This document shows positions 52,091-58,718 of a stretch of DNA of 64,000 bases, one piece after another. The notes under the pieces are model-generated. The model saw only the letters and a program-made list of their open reading frames with translations, was not told the DNA's origin and made no database searches. Position numbers and translations under genes: made by a program. Source of the stretch: Bacillota bacterium (GTDB taxonomy: Bacteria > Bacillota > Clostridia > Lachnospirales > Bianqueaceae). Within the stretch, counting starts at the first letter, position 1; every line of letters starts with the position of its first letter. Location: the NCBI GenBank assembly GCA_017442735.1, contig JAFRZE010000023.1, forward strand, positions 1 through 64,000. Direction: 5' to 3'.

Positions 52091-52951
52091 TTATTCTTCC
52101 GCTTTCTCCCCTACAAACACACCGATGATCGGCGTATCCAGTTCATATCCCTCCACGATCTTCGCGAAATACCTGGGATATTCCTCGTAGGATTCCACGT
52201 TCACCGTCAGCCGGAACCCGGCATCGCTGATCGATTTCTGCCACTCCTGAAAAGTCATATAACAGAACCTCTCCTCGACCTCCCGCGGCCAGGAAGCCGG
52301 GCCCCAGGTCCACGTACAAAGAAATTCCCGGATGACATTATTGGGCATTCTAAGGGGATCCTCCTCCAGCCGGCGCACCAGTTCTTCCCGTGAATATACG
52401 TCAAATTCAGCCATGGGCCGCTCTTTGATAAAGCGCCGGAGCGCCGCAAAATCTTCCTTCGTCTTCAGAGACAGCGGCACGTCCGCCTGATAGGAAGAAG
52501 CCAGCCCGTCCCGGATGATCACATGTCCGCCCTCTTTCAGGATCGTATGCGTGATCTTCAATGCCTCGGTAATATGATAGATCGCGAACCGGTCACGCTC
52601 CGCGTACGATCCGATCTCATGCAGCACCGAAGAAAAAAGAACAACATCAAAGTCCATCTTCATCGGCACCTGGGCGATCTCCTGGAGCTTTACGCAGTAC
52701 AGTTCATCATAGATGCCTTCCGGCGCGTCGTCGATGTTTTTCTGGACTATATCGATCCCGCAGATCACCGCCTCCGGCAGCACCTGCCGGATCGCCTGAC
52801 CAACCACGCCCGAACCGATCCCCACATCCAGGATCCTTGGCTTTTCGATGCCGCGCGTCATCTGCAGCGCGTAGTACGGGATCAGGCTTTTCGTGGTCTT
52901 ATCGAAGCTCTTCGTCATACGCTCGATATACTGCTGATAGTTACCGATCAT
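52091..52951 (-). CDS. SAM-dependent methyltransferase
   Basis: A 286-residue class I methyltransferase. Motif I is ILDVGIGSGVVGQAIRQ near residue 45; GIDIVQKN is motif II; DVVLFSSVLHEIGSYAERDRF marks the active region. The C-terminal ~110 residues form an additional domain. Substrate unknown. GGATAAGGG precedes the start. It follows the carbonic anhydrase gene by 19 bp on the same strand. Confidence 0.82.
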   Translation of the reverse strand: MIGNYQQYIERMTKSFDKTTKSLIPYYALQMTRGIEKPRILDVGIGSGVVGQAIRQVLPEAVICGIDIVQKNIDDAPEGIYDELYCVKLQEIAQVPMKMDFDVVLFSSVLHEIGSYAERDRFAIYHITEALKITHTILKEGGHVIIRDGLASSYQADVPLSLKTKEDFAALRRFIKERPMAEFDVYSREELVRRLEEDPLRMPNNVIREFLCTWTWGPASWPREVEERFCYMTFQEWQKSISDAGFRLTVNVESYEEYPRYFAKIVEGYELDTPIIGVFVGEKAEE

Positions 52952-52970
52952 CCCTTATCCTCTTCTCTTC

Positions 52971-53513
52971 TCAAGAAAGCCACCGTACTTCGCCGGTCTG
53001 GATATCGTACATCGCACCGGCGATCTTTACATCCTGCATTTCAGGATGCCCGCCAAACTCTTCTTCCAGCCGCTTCACTCCGTGAAGCACATTCAGCTCG
53101 CTTGCCCGGACGGGATCCTTTTCCTCCCCGATCGCTTCCTGAATATCTTCCGTAATAAACCGTATAAATCCGTCCGCTTCACCGCTGAGCGCCGCACCTA
53201 CAGCGCCGCAGTTCGTGTGTCCCAGCATCACGATCAGCCGGACCTGGAGATGTGCCGCCGCGTATTCCACACTGCCTAACAGGTGATTGTCCAGCACATT
53301 GCCTGCCACCCGCATGACGAACAGCTCTCCGATGGAAGCCGAAAAGATCTGCTCGGGGATCACCCGTGAATCTGAGCAGCAGATCACGATCGCATAGGGA
53401 TGCTGTCCGTTTTTCGTCGTTTCTTCCCTCAGCGTCCGCAGCTTGATATCTGCCGACGACAGATACCGCTGATTCCCATCTTCCAGACGTCTTTTTTCTC
53501 TCAGCTCTTCCAT
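52971..53513 (-). CDS. Beta-carbonic anhydrase
   Basis: A 180-residue beta-class carbonic anhydrase, interconverting carbon dioxide and bicarbonate. Zinc ligands: Cys46 in CCSDSRV, with the Asp48-Arg50 dyad, and His99 and Cys102 in LGHTNCGAV. Length is at the short end of the family. GAGG precedes the start. It follows the remnant of a macro-domain gene. Confidence 0.93.
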   Translation of the reverse strand: MEELREKRRLEDGNQRYLSSADIKLRTLREETTKNGQHPYAIVICCSDSRVIPEQIFSASIGELFVMRVAGNVLDNHLLGSVEYAAAHLQVRLIVMLGHTNCGAVGAALSGEADGFIRFITEDIQEAIGEEKDPVRASELNVLHGVKRLEEEFGGHPEMQDVKIAGAMYDIQTGEVRWLS

Positions 53514-53520
53514 TTTTTCC

Positions 53521-53695
53521 TCAGTTCTTCTCTTCTAAAGCCTTATCATAGGCGGCTTTCGTCCACGGATCAAACAGGACCCAGACCACCGCCGCCAAGC
53601 AGCGAATTGTTTGCCGCGTTGACGATCGCTGTCACATTACTTATCTTCGTGATATCGCCCTTGATCGAGCGGATCACTGTTTGTCTCTGTTCCAT
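53521..53695 (-). pseudogene. Macro-domain gene with internal deletion
   Basis: The minus strand begins with an AAGGGA site and ATG, then reads SIKGDITKIS and AIVNAANNSLLGGGG, the start of a macro (ADP-ribose-binding) domain. After this it jumps out of frame and ends with VLFDPWTKAAYDKALEEKN, which fits a macro-protein C-terminus. The central ~100 residues expected for the fold are missing. An internal deletion of a few hundred bases is the simplest explanation; the gene is not functional. Confidence 0.6.
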
Positions 53696-53708
53696 CTTGT
53701 TATCCCTT

Positions 53709-53933
53709 CTAATAGATCGTCTGGATCTCTTCCGTGATCCCATACTCATGGATGAACTTCTGTAAATCCTGATCGCTCCCGATCAGCATGACCTCGGTGA
53801 AATGACCGGTCGTTTTATCCCGGAATCCCGCCGCCTTTTCTCCGGTACAAATGCTGCTTCGGATCACCGGTTCCAGATTATCCCGGTCATAGGTGCGCGT
53901 CTTTTCCTTCTTGTGAAATAGCGATATTTTCAT
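53709..53933 (-). CDS. Small conserved protein, 74 residues
   Basis: A 74-residue basic protein (MKISLFHKKEKTRTYDRDN, then EPVIRSSICTGEKAAGF, then VMLIGSDQDLQKF). Related short proteins in Clostridia are sometimes labelled aspartate dehydrogenase, but the length and sequence show no dehydrogenase fold. It overlaps the acetyltransferase gene stop by four bases. Function unknown. Confidence 0.65.
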   Translation of the reverse strand: MKISLFHKKEKTRTYDRDNLEPVIRSSICTGEKAAGFRDKTTGHFTEVMLIGSDQDLQKFIHEYGITEEIQTIY

Positions 53934-54406
53934 CCTATTTTCATCTCCATTTCAATCTCGTGTTTGATCGGGATCCCATGATCTCCGATCAGCGGGATCT
54001 CCGGCTTGATCTTTCTGGACTCGTCCACCGCGTTCCGGTAGATCCTGACCATATCGAATCCGCGCTTCTGATAAAACCTCAGCGCGCGCAGATTGTCATT
54101 GGTCGTGATCAGCATCACTCTCGCGCATCCCGCGCGGCGCGCCTCCTCCACAGCTTCACCAAGCAGCCTGCTCCCGATCCCGCGGTTTTCCTTCAGGCTG
54201 TCCAGGGAGAGGATCTCCATCTCATCTCCACTGACCCGATAAGTGATCAACCCGACGATCTCACCTTCCTCACAAGCGATCCGGCCATCGGCGCTGCCCA
54301 GGTCGATGCGTTCACCGTGAACGACCATCTCCATGGTATACCATTGCTGCAGGATGAATTCATCCACATATGCTCTGTCAGCCTGATCGATCCGCTTGAT
54401 TTCCAT
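53930..54406 (-). CDS. GNAT-family acetyltransferase
   Basis: A 158-residue GNAT N-acetyltransferase. The acetyl-CoA motif is LDSLKENRGIGSRLLGEAV (Q/RxxGxG/A pattern RGIGSR), followed by LITTNDNLRALRFYQKRGFDMV. Substrate unknown. The gene is two bases after the metallo-beta-lactamase-fold gene and overlaps the 74-residue gene by four bases, a tightly packed operon. Confidence 0.88.
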   Translation of the reverse strand: MEIKRIDQADRAYVDEFILQQWYTMEMVVHGERIDLGSADGRIACEEGEIVGLITYRVSGDEMEILSLDSLKENRGIGSRLLGEAVEEARRAGCARVMLITTNDNLRALRFYQKRGFDMVRIYRNAVDESRKIKPEIPLIGDHGIPIKHEIEMEMKIG

Positions 54407-54407
54407 G

Positions 54408-55130
54408 TCAGATCACGACCTCCATCCCGTCGTACACCGAACCGTATTCATACGGATGCGGGAGGGCGAGCTGCCTGGCAAGCGACTCATAACGTCGCGG
54501 CGCGATATGGGTATGCAGGATCTTCTTCGCTTTCGTCTTATCAAAGACCGGGATACAGTCGTCCGCCGGGAAATGCGCCAGTTCGCAGACGATCAGATCC
54601 ATCTCCTGTTCGAACGCTACAGGCGGAAAATCGATGCTCGGATGTTTGAGATCGCCCGTGAAGAGCACTTTCTTTCCTTCTGCCTCCACAAAGAAGGAAT
54701 AGGAGCTCCAGCAATGCTGGCCTTTTACAGCCGTGATCCGGATATTCTCATCCTCATAGGTCACGCCTTCCCGAATCGTGGAGATCGTGATCCCTTCTCT
54801 CAGCCCGTAGCCCTCCGTGGCTTCATTCCAGGCCTTCAGCGGCGCGATCATGTTTTCATCGGGCAGGAGAATGAGTGGTGTTGCCTTCTTGTAATACCAG
54901 TTGCACAGATCCACGAAAGAGATCAGTCCGTTCGTATGATCCCCATGGGGATGCGTACAGATGACCAGACGCACATCTTCCACGCGAACGCCCAGTCTTC
55001 TGAGTTCCTCAATGGTCTGGGTACCCATGTCGATGATATAGTAAGCTCCGTTGACCTCCAGAAGATTCGAACTGCACCGGCGATGCGGTTCCGGAACTCC
55101 GTGACTCGTACCAATAAAAGTCAGTCTCAT
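54408..55130 (-). CDS. Metallo-beta-lactamase-fold hydrolase
   Basis: A 240-residue MBL-fold protein. MRLTFIGTSHGVPEPHRRCSS at the start and the metal motif CTHPHGDHTNG near residue 60 match tRNase Z-like or PhnP-like phosphodiesterases. FTGDLKHP gives the bridging Asp and HTHIAPRRY a later His. No exosite arm of RNase Z is evident, so a phosphodiesterase role is more likely. GGAGG precedes the start. First gene of the operon with the acetyltransferase. Confidence 0.85.
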   Translation of the reverse strand: MRLTFIGTSHGVPEPHRRCSSNLLEVNGAYYIIDMGTQTIEELRRLGVRVEDVRLVICTHPHGDHTNGLISFVDLCNWYYKKATPLILLPDENMIAPLKAWNEATEGYGLREGITISTIREGVTYEDENIRITAVKGQHCWSSYSFFVEAEGKKVLFTGDLKHPSIDFPPVAFEQEMDLIVCELAHFPADDCIPVFDKTKAKKILHTHIAPRRYESLARQLALPHPYEYGSVYDGMEVVI

Positions 55131-55170
55131 GATCTATACCTCCATTTGGGATATTCCATACAGTTCTTTC

Positions 55171-55758
55171 TTACTCTACCCATGTCACCGGGTTTCCCGT
55201 CCGGGGCAGCGGTGTCCGCACAGGCATGCCATCGATCCCGTATCCCAGGATCAGCCCGCCCGTGATCGTTTCATCATCAGACAGTCCATAGGCTTTCAGG
55301 TACTCACGGATCCCTGAATCCTCATCCAGCCAGTGCAGCTGATTGATCCAGCAGGAGCCAAGATCCAGCGCGTTAGCGGCGATCATCATGTTTTCAAGCG
55401 CGCATGCGCTGTCCGCCATGGCGTTCCCATATCCTTTTCGATTCGCTGTCACGATCAGGACCGGGGCGTTATAATAGAATACATACCCGCCTTTCTTGGA
55501 TGCCATGATCGAATTACGAAGCGACTTATATGTGTCCGGACCAGGTTCCATCGCGGCGAAAGCTTTCTCTGCCAGTACTGCCAGATCCTCCAGGACCTTT
55601 TTGTTGGTGATCACAATCACATGTGTCGTCTGATTGTTTCCGCCGCTGGGAGCAGTTCGTCCGGCTTCCACCACTTGTTCGATCAGTTCCCTCGCAGGCA
55701 TTTCACTGCTCATTCTGCGGGTGCTTCTTCTTGTCTGAATTGCCTGTAATGCGTCCAT
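55171..55758 (-). CDS. Nitroreductase-family flavoprotein
   Basis: A 195-residue FMN-dependent nitroreductase-type protein. The FMN-binding RRSTRRMSSEMPARELIEQ region and APSGGNNQT at the start are typical, and ADSACALENMMIAANALDLGSCWIN is the central signature. The C-terminal GLILGYGIDG completes the fold. GAGGA fits the ATG at 55758; the in-frame upstream extension is not protein-like. Reductant and substrate unknown. Confidence 0.88.
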   Translation of the reverse strand: MDALQAIQTRRSTRRMSSEMPARELIEQVVEAGRTAPSGGNNQTTHVIVITNKKVLEDLAVLAEKAFAAMEPGPDTYKSLRNSIMASKKGGYVFYYNAPVLIVTANRKGYGNAMADSACALENMMIAANALDLGSCWINQLHWLDEDSGIREYLKAYGLSDDETITGGLILGYGIDGMPVRTPLPRTGNPVTWVE

Positions 55759-55893
55759 TTTTCTTCCTCGCTTTTCTTCTCGCCCGGGCGGTATCCCGGT
55801 TGCCGGCAAAACAACTCTGTTACATGTATACCTGATTATATCGATAAAACAAAGGTCACGCAAGTGATTCGCAAGATTCGTAGTAAAAAGCAC

Positions 55894-55923
55894 AACACCT
55901 TGCCAAAGCTGTAGCAAGGTGTT
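55894..55923. repeat. Perfect 10-bp hairpin in the tRNA-operon trailer
   Basis: AACACCTTGC and GCAAGGTGTT pair around a 10-base loop. On the minus strand it is followed by GTGCTTTTT, a terminator-like tail. It begins the series of related stem-loops to 56107. Bases 55759-55893 hold no gene that I can see. Confidence 0.6.
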
Positions 55924-55938
55924 CAGTAAAAAGAGGCT

Positions 55939-56107
55939 GACCTTGCTATAGCTTCACCCAAAAATAGCAAGGTATCAGATATAATGGTAGAAATCTTGCT
56001 AGTAGATTGGCAAGGCATACGTCAAAAATGGGGCGGCCTTGCTATAGCTTGCCCGAAGAATAGCAAGGTATCCGCTAAAACAGTAAAAATCTTGTTAGTT
56101 CCATTGA
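55939..56107. repeat. Tandem 97-bp repeat of CCTTGC/GCAAGG stem-loops
   Basis: A unit of about 97 bp starts at 55939 and again at 56036. Each has CCTTGCTATAGCTT, a short spacer and AATAGCAAGGTATC (perfect stem CTTGCTAT/ATAGCAAG), then CTTGCTAG-type or CTTGTTAG half-stems ~54 bases later. The second copy stops at the 3' end of tRNA-Glu. On the minus strand at least one stem is followed by CTTTTT, so they may end or protect the tRNA transcript. Confidence 0.65.
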
Positions 56108-56181
56108 TGACCCCTGCCGGATTCGAACCGAGCATCGCCAGCGTGAAAGGCTGGTGTCCTGACCGATTAGACGAAGGGGCC
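56108..56181 (-). tRNA. tRNA-Glu (UUC)
   Basis: GGCCCCT pairs with AGGGGTC; the anticodon stem CCAGC/GCTGG encloses CTTTCAC, anticodon TTC. D-arm and T-arm (GGTTCGAATCC) are regular. No CCA is encoded. It is the last tRNA of the array, downstream of the XRE gene. Confidence 0.93.
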
Positions 56182-56204
56182 TTATGAGGCTGAACGTGCC
56201 AGCC

Positions 56205-56426
56205 TCAGATCATTTTGGTCACGATGATATCATCGATAGATACACCGAAGATAGATGCTAATACGACGAAATTATCGATGGACGGCATCGTGTCTCCTCT
56301 TTGCCACTTACAGACAGAACCTTTGGAAATGCCGCAGGTATCTACGATCTGACTGATCGTCACGCCTGCGTCTTTTCTTATTTTTCTGATATTCTGCCCC
56401 GTGGCGACCATGTCGATCACAGGCAT
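56205..56426 (-). CDS. XRE-family helix-turn-helix regulator inside the tRNA array
   Basis: A 73-residue single-domain Cro/CI-type regulator: NIRKIRKDAGVTISQIVDT, then CGISKGSVCKWQRGDTMP and FGVSIDD. No effector domain. AAGGAGG lies nine bases before the ATG at 56426. It sits between the tRNA-Leu-like (CAG) gene (70 bp upstream) and tRNA-Glu (23 bp downstream), on the same strand, so it is probably cotranscribed with the tRNAs. Its target is unknown; autoregulation of the array is possible. Confidence 0.85.
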   Translation of the reverse strand: MPVIDMVATGQNIRKIRKDAGVTISQIVDTCGISKGSVCKWQRGDTMPSIDNFVVLASIFGVSIDDIIVTKMI

Positions 56427-56495
56427 TTTCTTTTTCTCCTCCTTTCTTTTTCAGAATCATATTTGCTTTTCCGAACGATCAAACTGTCCGGAGAA

Positions 56496-56569
56496 TGCCA
56501 TCGATTGGATTCGAACCAACACTGTTGGCGTTCTGAACGTCTTGTCTCCTTCCTCTGGACTACGATGGC
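56496..56569 (-). tRNA. tRNA with Leu anticodon (CAG), short variable loop
   Basis: Acceptor GCCATCG pairs perfectly with CGATGGC, discriminator A. T-arm GTTGG/CCAAT with TTCGAAT loop. Anticodon loop TTCAGAA gives CAG, reading the leucine codon CUG. The variable region is only five bases, whereas bacterial tRNA-Leu has a long arm. The anticodon stem has mismatches (AGACG against CGCCA). The D-arm GTCC...GAGAC is shared with two other tRNAs of the array. Lies four bases after tRNA-Tyr. Confidence 0.65.
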
Positions 56570-56573
56570 AAAG

Positions 56574-56656
56574 TGGGCCGACCTGGACTCGAACCAGGAA
56601 TGTCCGAAGACGGCGGATTTACAGTCCGCTGCGTTACCAATTCCGCTCACCGACCC
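56574..56656 (-). tRNA. tRNA-Tyr (GUA)
   Basis: Acceptor GGGTCGG with TCGGCCC (one G-U), anticodon stem GCGGA/TCCGC with CTGTAAA loop, anticodon GTA. It has a long variable arm (GTC-TTCG-GAC), as expected for bacterial tRNA-Tyr, and T-arm CCTGG/CCAGG. No CCA encoded. Confidence 0.93.
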
Positions 56657-56683
56657 GTGCTTTTTACCGGCATGCCGGCAAAG

Positions 56684-56757
56684 TACTCTCGATGGGATTC
56701 GAACCCATACTGGCACGGTCCTTAGCCGTGTGTCTCCTTCCTTTGGACTACGAGAGC
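56684..56757 (-). tRNA. tRNA with Leu anticodon (AAG), short variable loop
   Basis: Acceptor GCTCTCG with CGAGAGT (terminal G-U), discriminator A. Anticodon stem CACGG/CCGTG is perfect; loop CTAAGGA gives AAG, for leucine CUU/CUC after A34 deamination. T-arm ATGGG/CCCAT. Five-base variable loop CCAGT, not the long arm of tRNA-Leu. Shares the D-arm GTCCAAAGGAAGGAGAC type with its two relatives, including a C13-A22 mismatch. Confidence 0.7.
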
Positions 56758-56760
56758 CTG

Positions 56761-56833
56761 TGTTTCCGGCGGGATTCGAACTCGCACTTCTCAGGGTTTA
56801 AACCTGATGTCTCTTCCATTGGACTACGGAAAC
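56761..56833 (-). tRNA. tRNA with Leu anticodon (UAA), short variable loop
   Basis: Acceptor GTTTCCG with CGGAAAC is perfect, discriminator A. Anticodon stem TCAGG/CCTGA with loop TTTAAAC gives TAA, reading leucine UUA. T-arm GCGAG/CCCGC has one mismatch. Variable loop of five bases, GAAGT. D-arm GTCCAATGGAAGAGAC. First tRNA of the array, only 12 bp after the leader terminator and three bases before the AAG tRNA. Confidence 0.7.
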
Positions 56834-56844
56834 TGAAAAACGGA

Positions 56845-56883
56845 CAGAAAAAGACCCGTCGCGGAACAGTCCGTAACGGGTCT
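56845..56883 (-). terminator. Intrinsic terminator before the tRNA array (attenuator)
   Basis: AGACCCGT and ACGGGTCT form a perfect 8-bp stem with further pairing in the loop, followed on the minus strand by TTTTT. It lies between the 41-codon leader frame and the first tRNA gene. The loop segment TGTTCCGCG can instead pair with CGTGGAACA in the leader frame (56958-56966). Confidence 0.75.
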
Positions 56884-56920
56884 CATCTGTTTGCAAATAT
56901 GATTCTGAATCGGAGAAAGA

Positions 56921-57046
56921 TCACTTCCGCCGCAGTATTCGCGATCCCATTCGGTTTTGTTCCACGCAAACCAAGCCCTTATACTCAAGATACAGGGCTT
57001 CCGTTAGTTCCGCGTATAAACCGATAACATGGAAATTGCGAATCAT
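56921..57046 (-). CDS. Leader peptide, 41 residues, Leu/Tyr/Glu-rich
   Basis: An ATG frame of 41 codons after an AAAAGGA site and a consensus promoter. Residues 10-25 read LYAELTEALYLEYKGL, 11 of 16 being Leu, Tyr or Glu. Codons for leucine include UUA, CUG and CUU, those read by the three Leu-anticodon tRNAs downstream. A hairpin (AAGCCCT/AGGGCTT, 56973-57000) spans codons 17-25. Not related to known proteins. Best read as a regulatory leader rather than a working protein. Confidence 0.5.
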   Translation of the reverse strand: MIRNFHVIGLYAELTEALYLEYKGLVCVEQNRMGSRILRRK

Positions 57047-57080
57047 GGCTTCTTTTTCCTTTCTTTTGGATTCTATGGCA

Positions 57081-57109
57081 ATTATATGCGATTCTTTACG
57101 ATTTCACAA
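57081..57109 (-). promoter_or_regulatory. Promoter of the leader/tRNA unit, TTGTGA-17-TATAAT
   Basis: On the minus strand TTGTGA (57109-57104) and a perfect TATAAT (57086-57081) are 17 bp apart. Transcription would start near 57074, ~28 bases before the leader ATG. Confidence 0.7.
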
Positions 57110-57140
57110 GTGTCTTCCCAGGTAACCTATAAAACATGTA

Positions 57141-57169
57141 TTGTCATCCCTCATGGCAAATGATATGAT
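57141..57169 (+). promoter_or_regulatory. Promoter of the DUF1284-oxidoreductase gene, TTGTCA-17-TATGAT
   Basis: TTGTCA at 57141-57146 and TATGAT at 57164-57169 with 17 bp spacing, 36 bp before the ATG at 57206. Divergent from the leader/tRNA promoter. Confidence 0.6.
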
Positions 57170-57205
57170 GGGAACAAAAGAAAACCAAAGGGGAGGTCAG
57201 ATATA

Positions 57206-58660
57206 ATGAAGGCTACCTTCAAACCTCATCATTTTCTTGATTTTTTGTATGAACTGGCGGAAAATGGCGGTGTCTTCGATACATTCAGCCCTTACGGACA
57301 TATCATGGGCTACTACGGCAACCTGTTATCTGCCGGAAAGATCGATACGATCGTCTTCACTTCAGGGGCGGATGATCCCTGCGCACCGTGTCGGAAACTG
57401 AATGAGGGTATCTGCGCGGATCTGTTCCCGCCGGATGTTGCCGCCCGTTACGGTGTAGATCGAAAATATGACTACAATCTGAAACTGGATCTGACCTTCC
57501 ATCACGCGCTCCCTGACGTTTTTCCCTTTGACCAGGAAAGGAGCATCGATGAAGTTTTCTCCATGCTTCAGGAAAAACTGACCCCAGAGATCATTCTGCT
57601 CAACTGGCCCCGGGAAAACAGAGTGAAACTGACTTACCGCGGTCTTGCAATGGCGATCTCAGCCAGAGCCAATCATAAAAAACAAGAGGAGGGATCCCGA
57701 ATGAAAATCGCGATTCTGGGCGTATGGCATGTCCATGCGGCAGGTTACTGCAAAACAGCTATGGAAAACGGAGAAGTCGTCGGCTTTTATGAGCCGGATG
57801 ACGCGCTCGCGGCGGAGTTTCAGAAGGAATGTCCGGTACCCCGCTTTGCCAGTCTGGATGAACTCCTGACATCCGATGCGGAAGGAGTCATCGTCTGTTC
57901 CGCCACTAATGAACACCCGGATACCATCATCCGGGCAGCGAAAGCCGGCAAAAGGATCTTTACGGAGAAGGTGCTGGCGCTCACTTCAGCGCAGTGCGAG
58001 GAGATCGAAACCGCATTTAAAGAGAACGGTACGTTCTTCACCATATCCTATCCGCAGAAATACTTCCGGGACAATCGTGCCGTGATCGAAGTTGCAAAGA
58101 GCGGAGAACTGGGAAAGATCAATTTCGTCCGTTTCCGGAACTGTCACAACGGAAGCAGCCGCGACTGGCTTCCCCCTCACTTCTATAACCAAGCGCAGTG
58201 CGGCGGCGGCGCGATGATCGATCTCGGTGCCCACGGCATGTATCTGATCCATCAGCTTCTGGGCCTGCCCTCTTCCGCCGTCTCTCAGTTTACCAGATCC
58301 TGCACGGATCCCGGCGCCAACGCGAAAAATACCGATGGCGTGGAAGACAACGCGGTCACCGTCATGCAATATGAAAACGGCGCGATCGCGGTAAACGAAA
58401 CAGGATTCGTCACCAGCTACGCGCCGCCCATCTTCGAAGTCTATGGAGAAAAGGGCTGGGTAAAAAAAGAAGGGAAAGGAATCGGAGAAGTCACGAAATG
58501 CACCGAGACAACAAACGGAGAAATCGTTTCCGTCCCACTCGCGGCGTCCCTTCCGTCTCCTCTGGAACAGTTCCTCTCGGGAGAGCCCGCGGAAGGCTGC
58601 GGCATTACCGAGGCCAAAGCCCTGACCCGTATGATGGAACTGGCTTACGGTCAGTTCTAG
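57206..58660 (+). CDS. DUF1284 domain fused to Gfo/Idh/MocA oxidoreductase
   Basis: One 484-codon frame. Residues 1-155 match DUF1284 (PHHFLDFLYEL, then SGADDPCAPCRKLNEGIC with the Cys cluster). Residues 166-484 are a complete Gfo/Idh/MocA dehydrogenase: AILGVWHVHAAGY in place of the usual glycine-rich loop, TEKVLALTS with the EK motif near 250, and GGGAMIDLGAHG. An internal ATG at 57701 has its own GAGGAGGG site seven bases upstream, in frame. So this is either a fusion or two overlapping products. Substrate unknown, probably a sugar. Confidence 0.82.
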   Translation: MKATFKPHHFLDFLYELAENGGVFDTFSPYGHIMGYYGNLLSAGKIDTIVFTSGADDPCAPCRKLNEGICADLFPPDVAARYGVDRKYDYNLKLDLTFHHALPDVFPFDQERSIDEVFSMLQEKLTPEIILLNWPRENRVKLTYRGLAMAISARANHKKQEEGSRMKIAILGVWHVHAAGYCKTAMENGEVVGFYEPDDALAAEFQKECPVPRFASLDELLTSDAEGVIVCSATNEHPDTIIRAAKAGKRIFTEKVLALTSAQCEEIETAFKENGTFFTISYPQKYFRDNRAVIEVAKSGELGKINFVRFRNCHNGSSRDWLPPHFYNQAQCGGGAMIDLGAHGMYLIHQLLGLPSSAVSQFTRSCTDPGANAKNTDGVEDNAVTVMQYENGAIAVNETGFVTSYAPPIFEVYGEKGWVKKEGKGIGEVTKCTETTNGEIVSVPLAASLPSPLEQFLSGEPAEGCGITEAKALTRMMELAYGQF

Positions 58661-58680
58661 AGATTTTCTGATTCGTTCCT

Positions 58681-58718
58681 ATACAAGAGGCCTATCTTCC
58701 GGGCCTCTTGTATTTTTT
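58681..58718. terminator. Bidirectional terminator
   Basis: ATACAAGAGGCC and GGCCTCTTGTAT form a perfect 12-bp stem with a 9-base loop, then TTTTTT on the plus strand. The stop codon of the minus-strand membrane gene lies inside the hairpin. Confidence 0.85.

Noticed and set aside
53709-53933. Aspartate dehydrogenase
   Set aside because: Only 74 residues with no nucleotide-binding fold; the name sometimes attached to such proteins is not supported.
55894-56107. CRISPR-like palindromic repeats
   Set aside because: Only two long units, no constant-length unique spacers and no cas genes nearby.
56108-56833. tRNA array as a prophage or integrative-element landmark
   Set aside because: No integrase, no attachment-site duplication and no phage genes are found beside it in the window.
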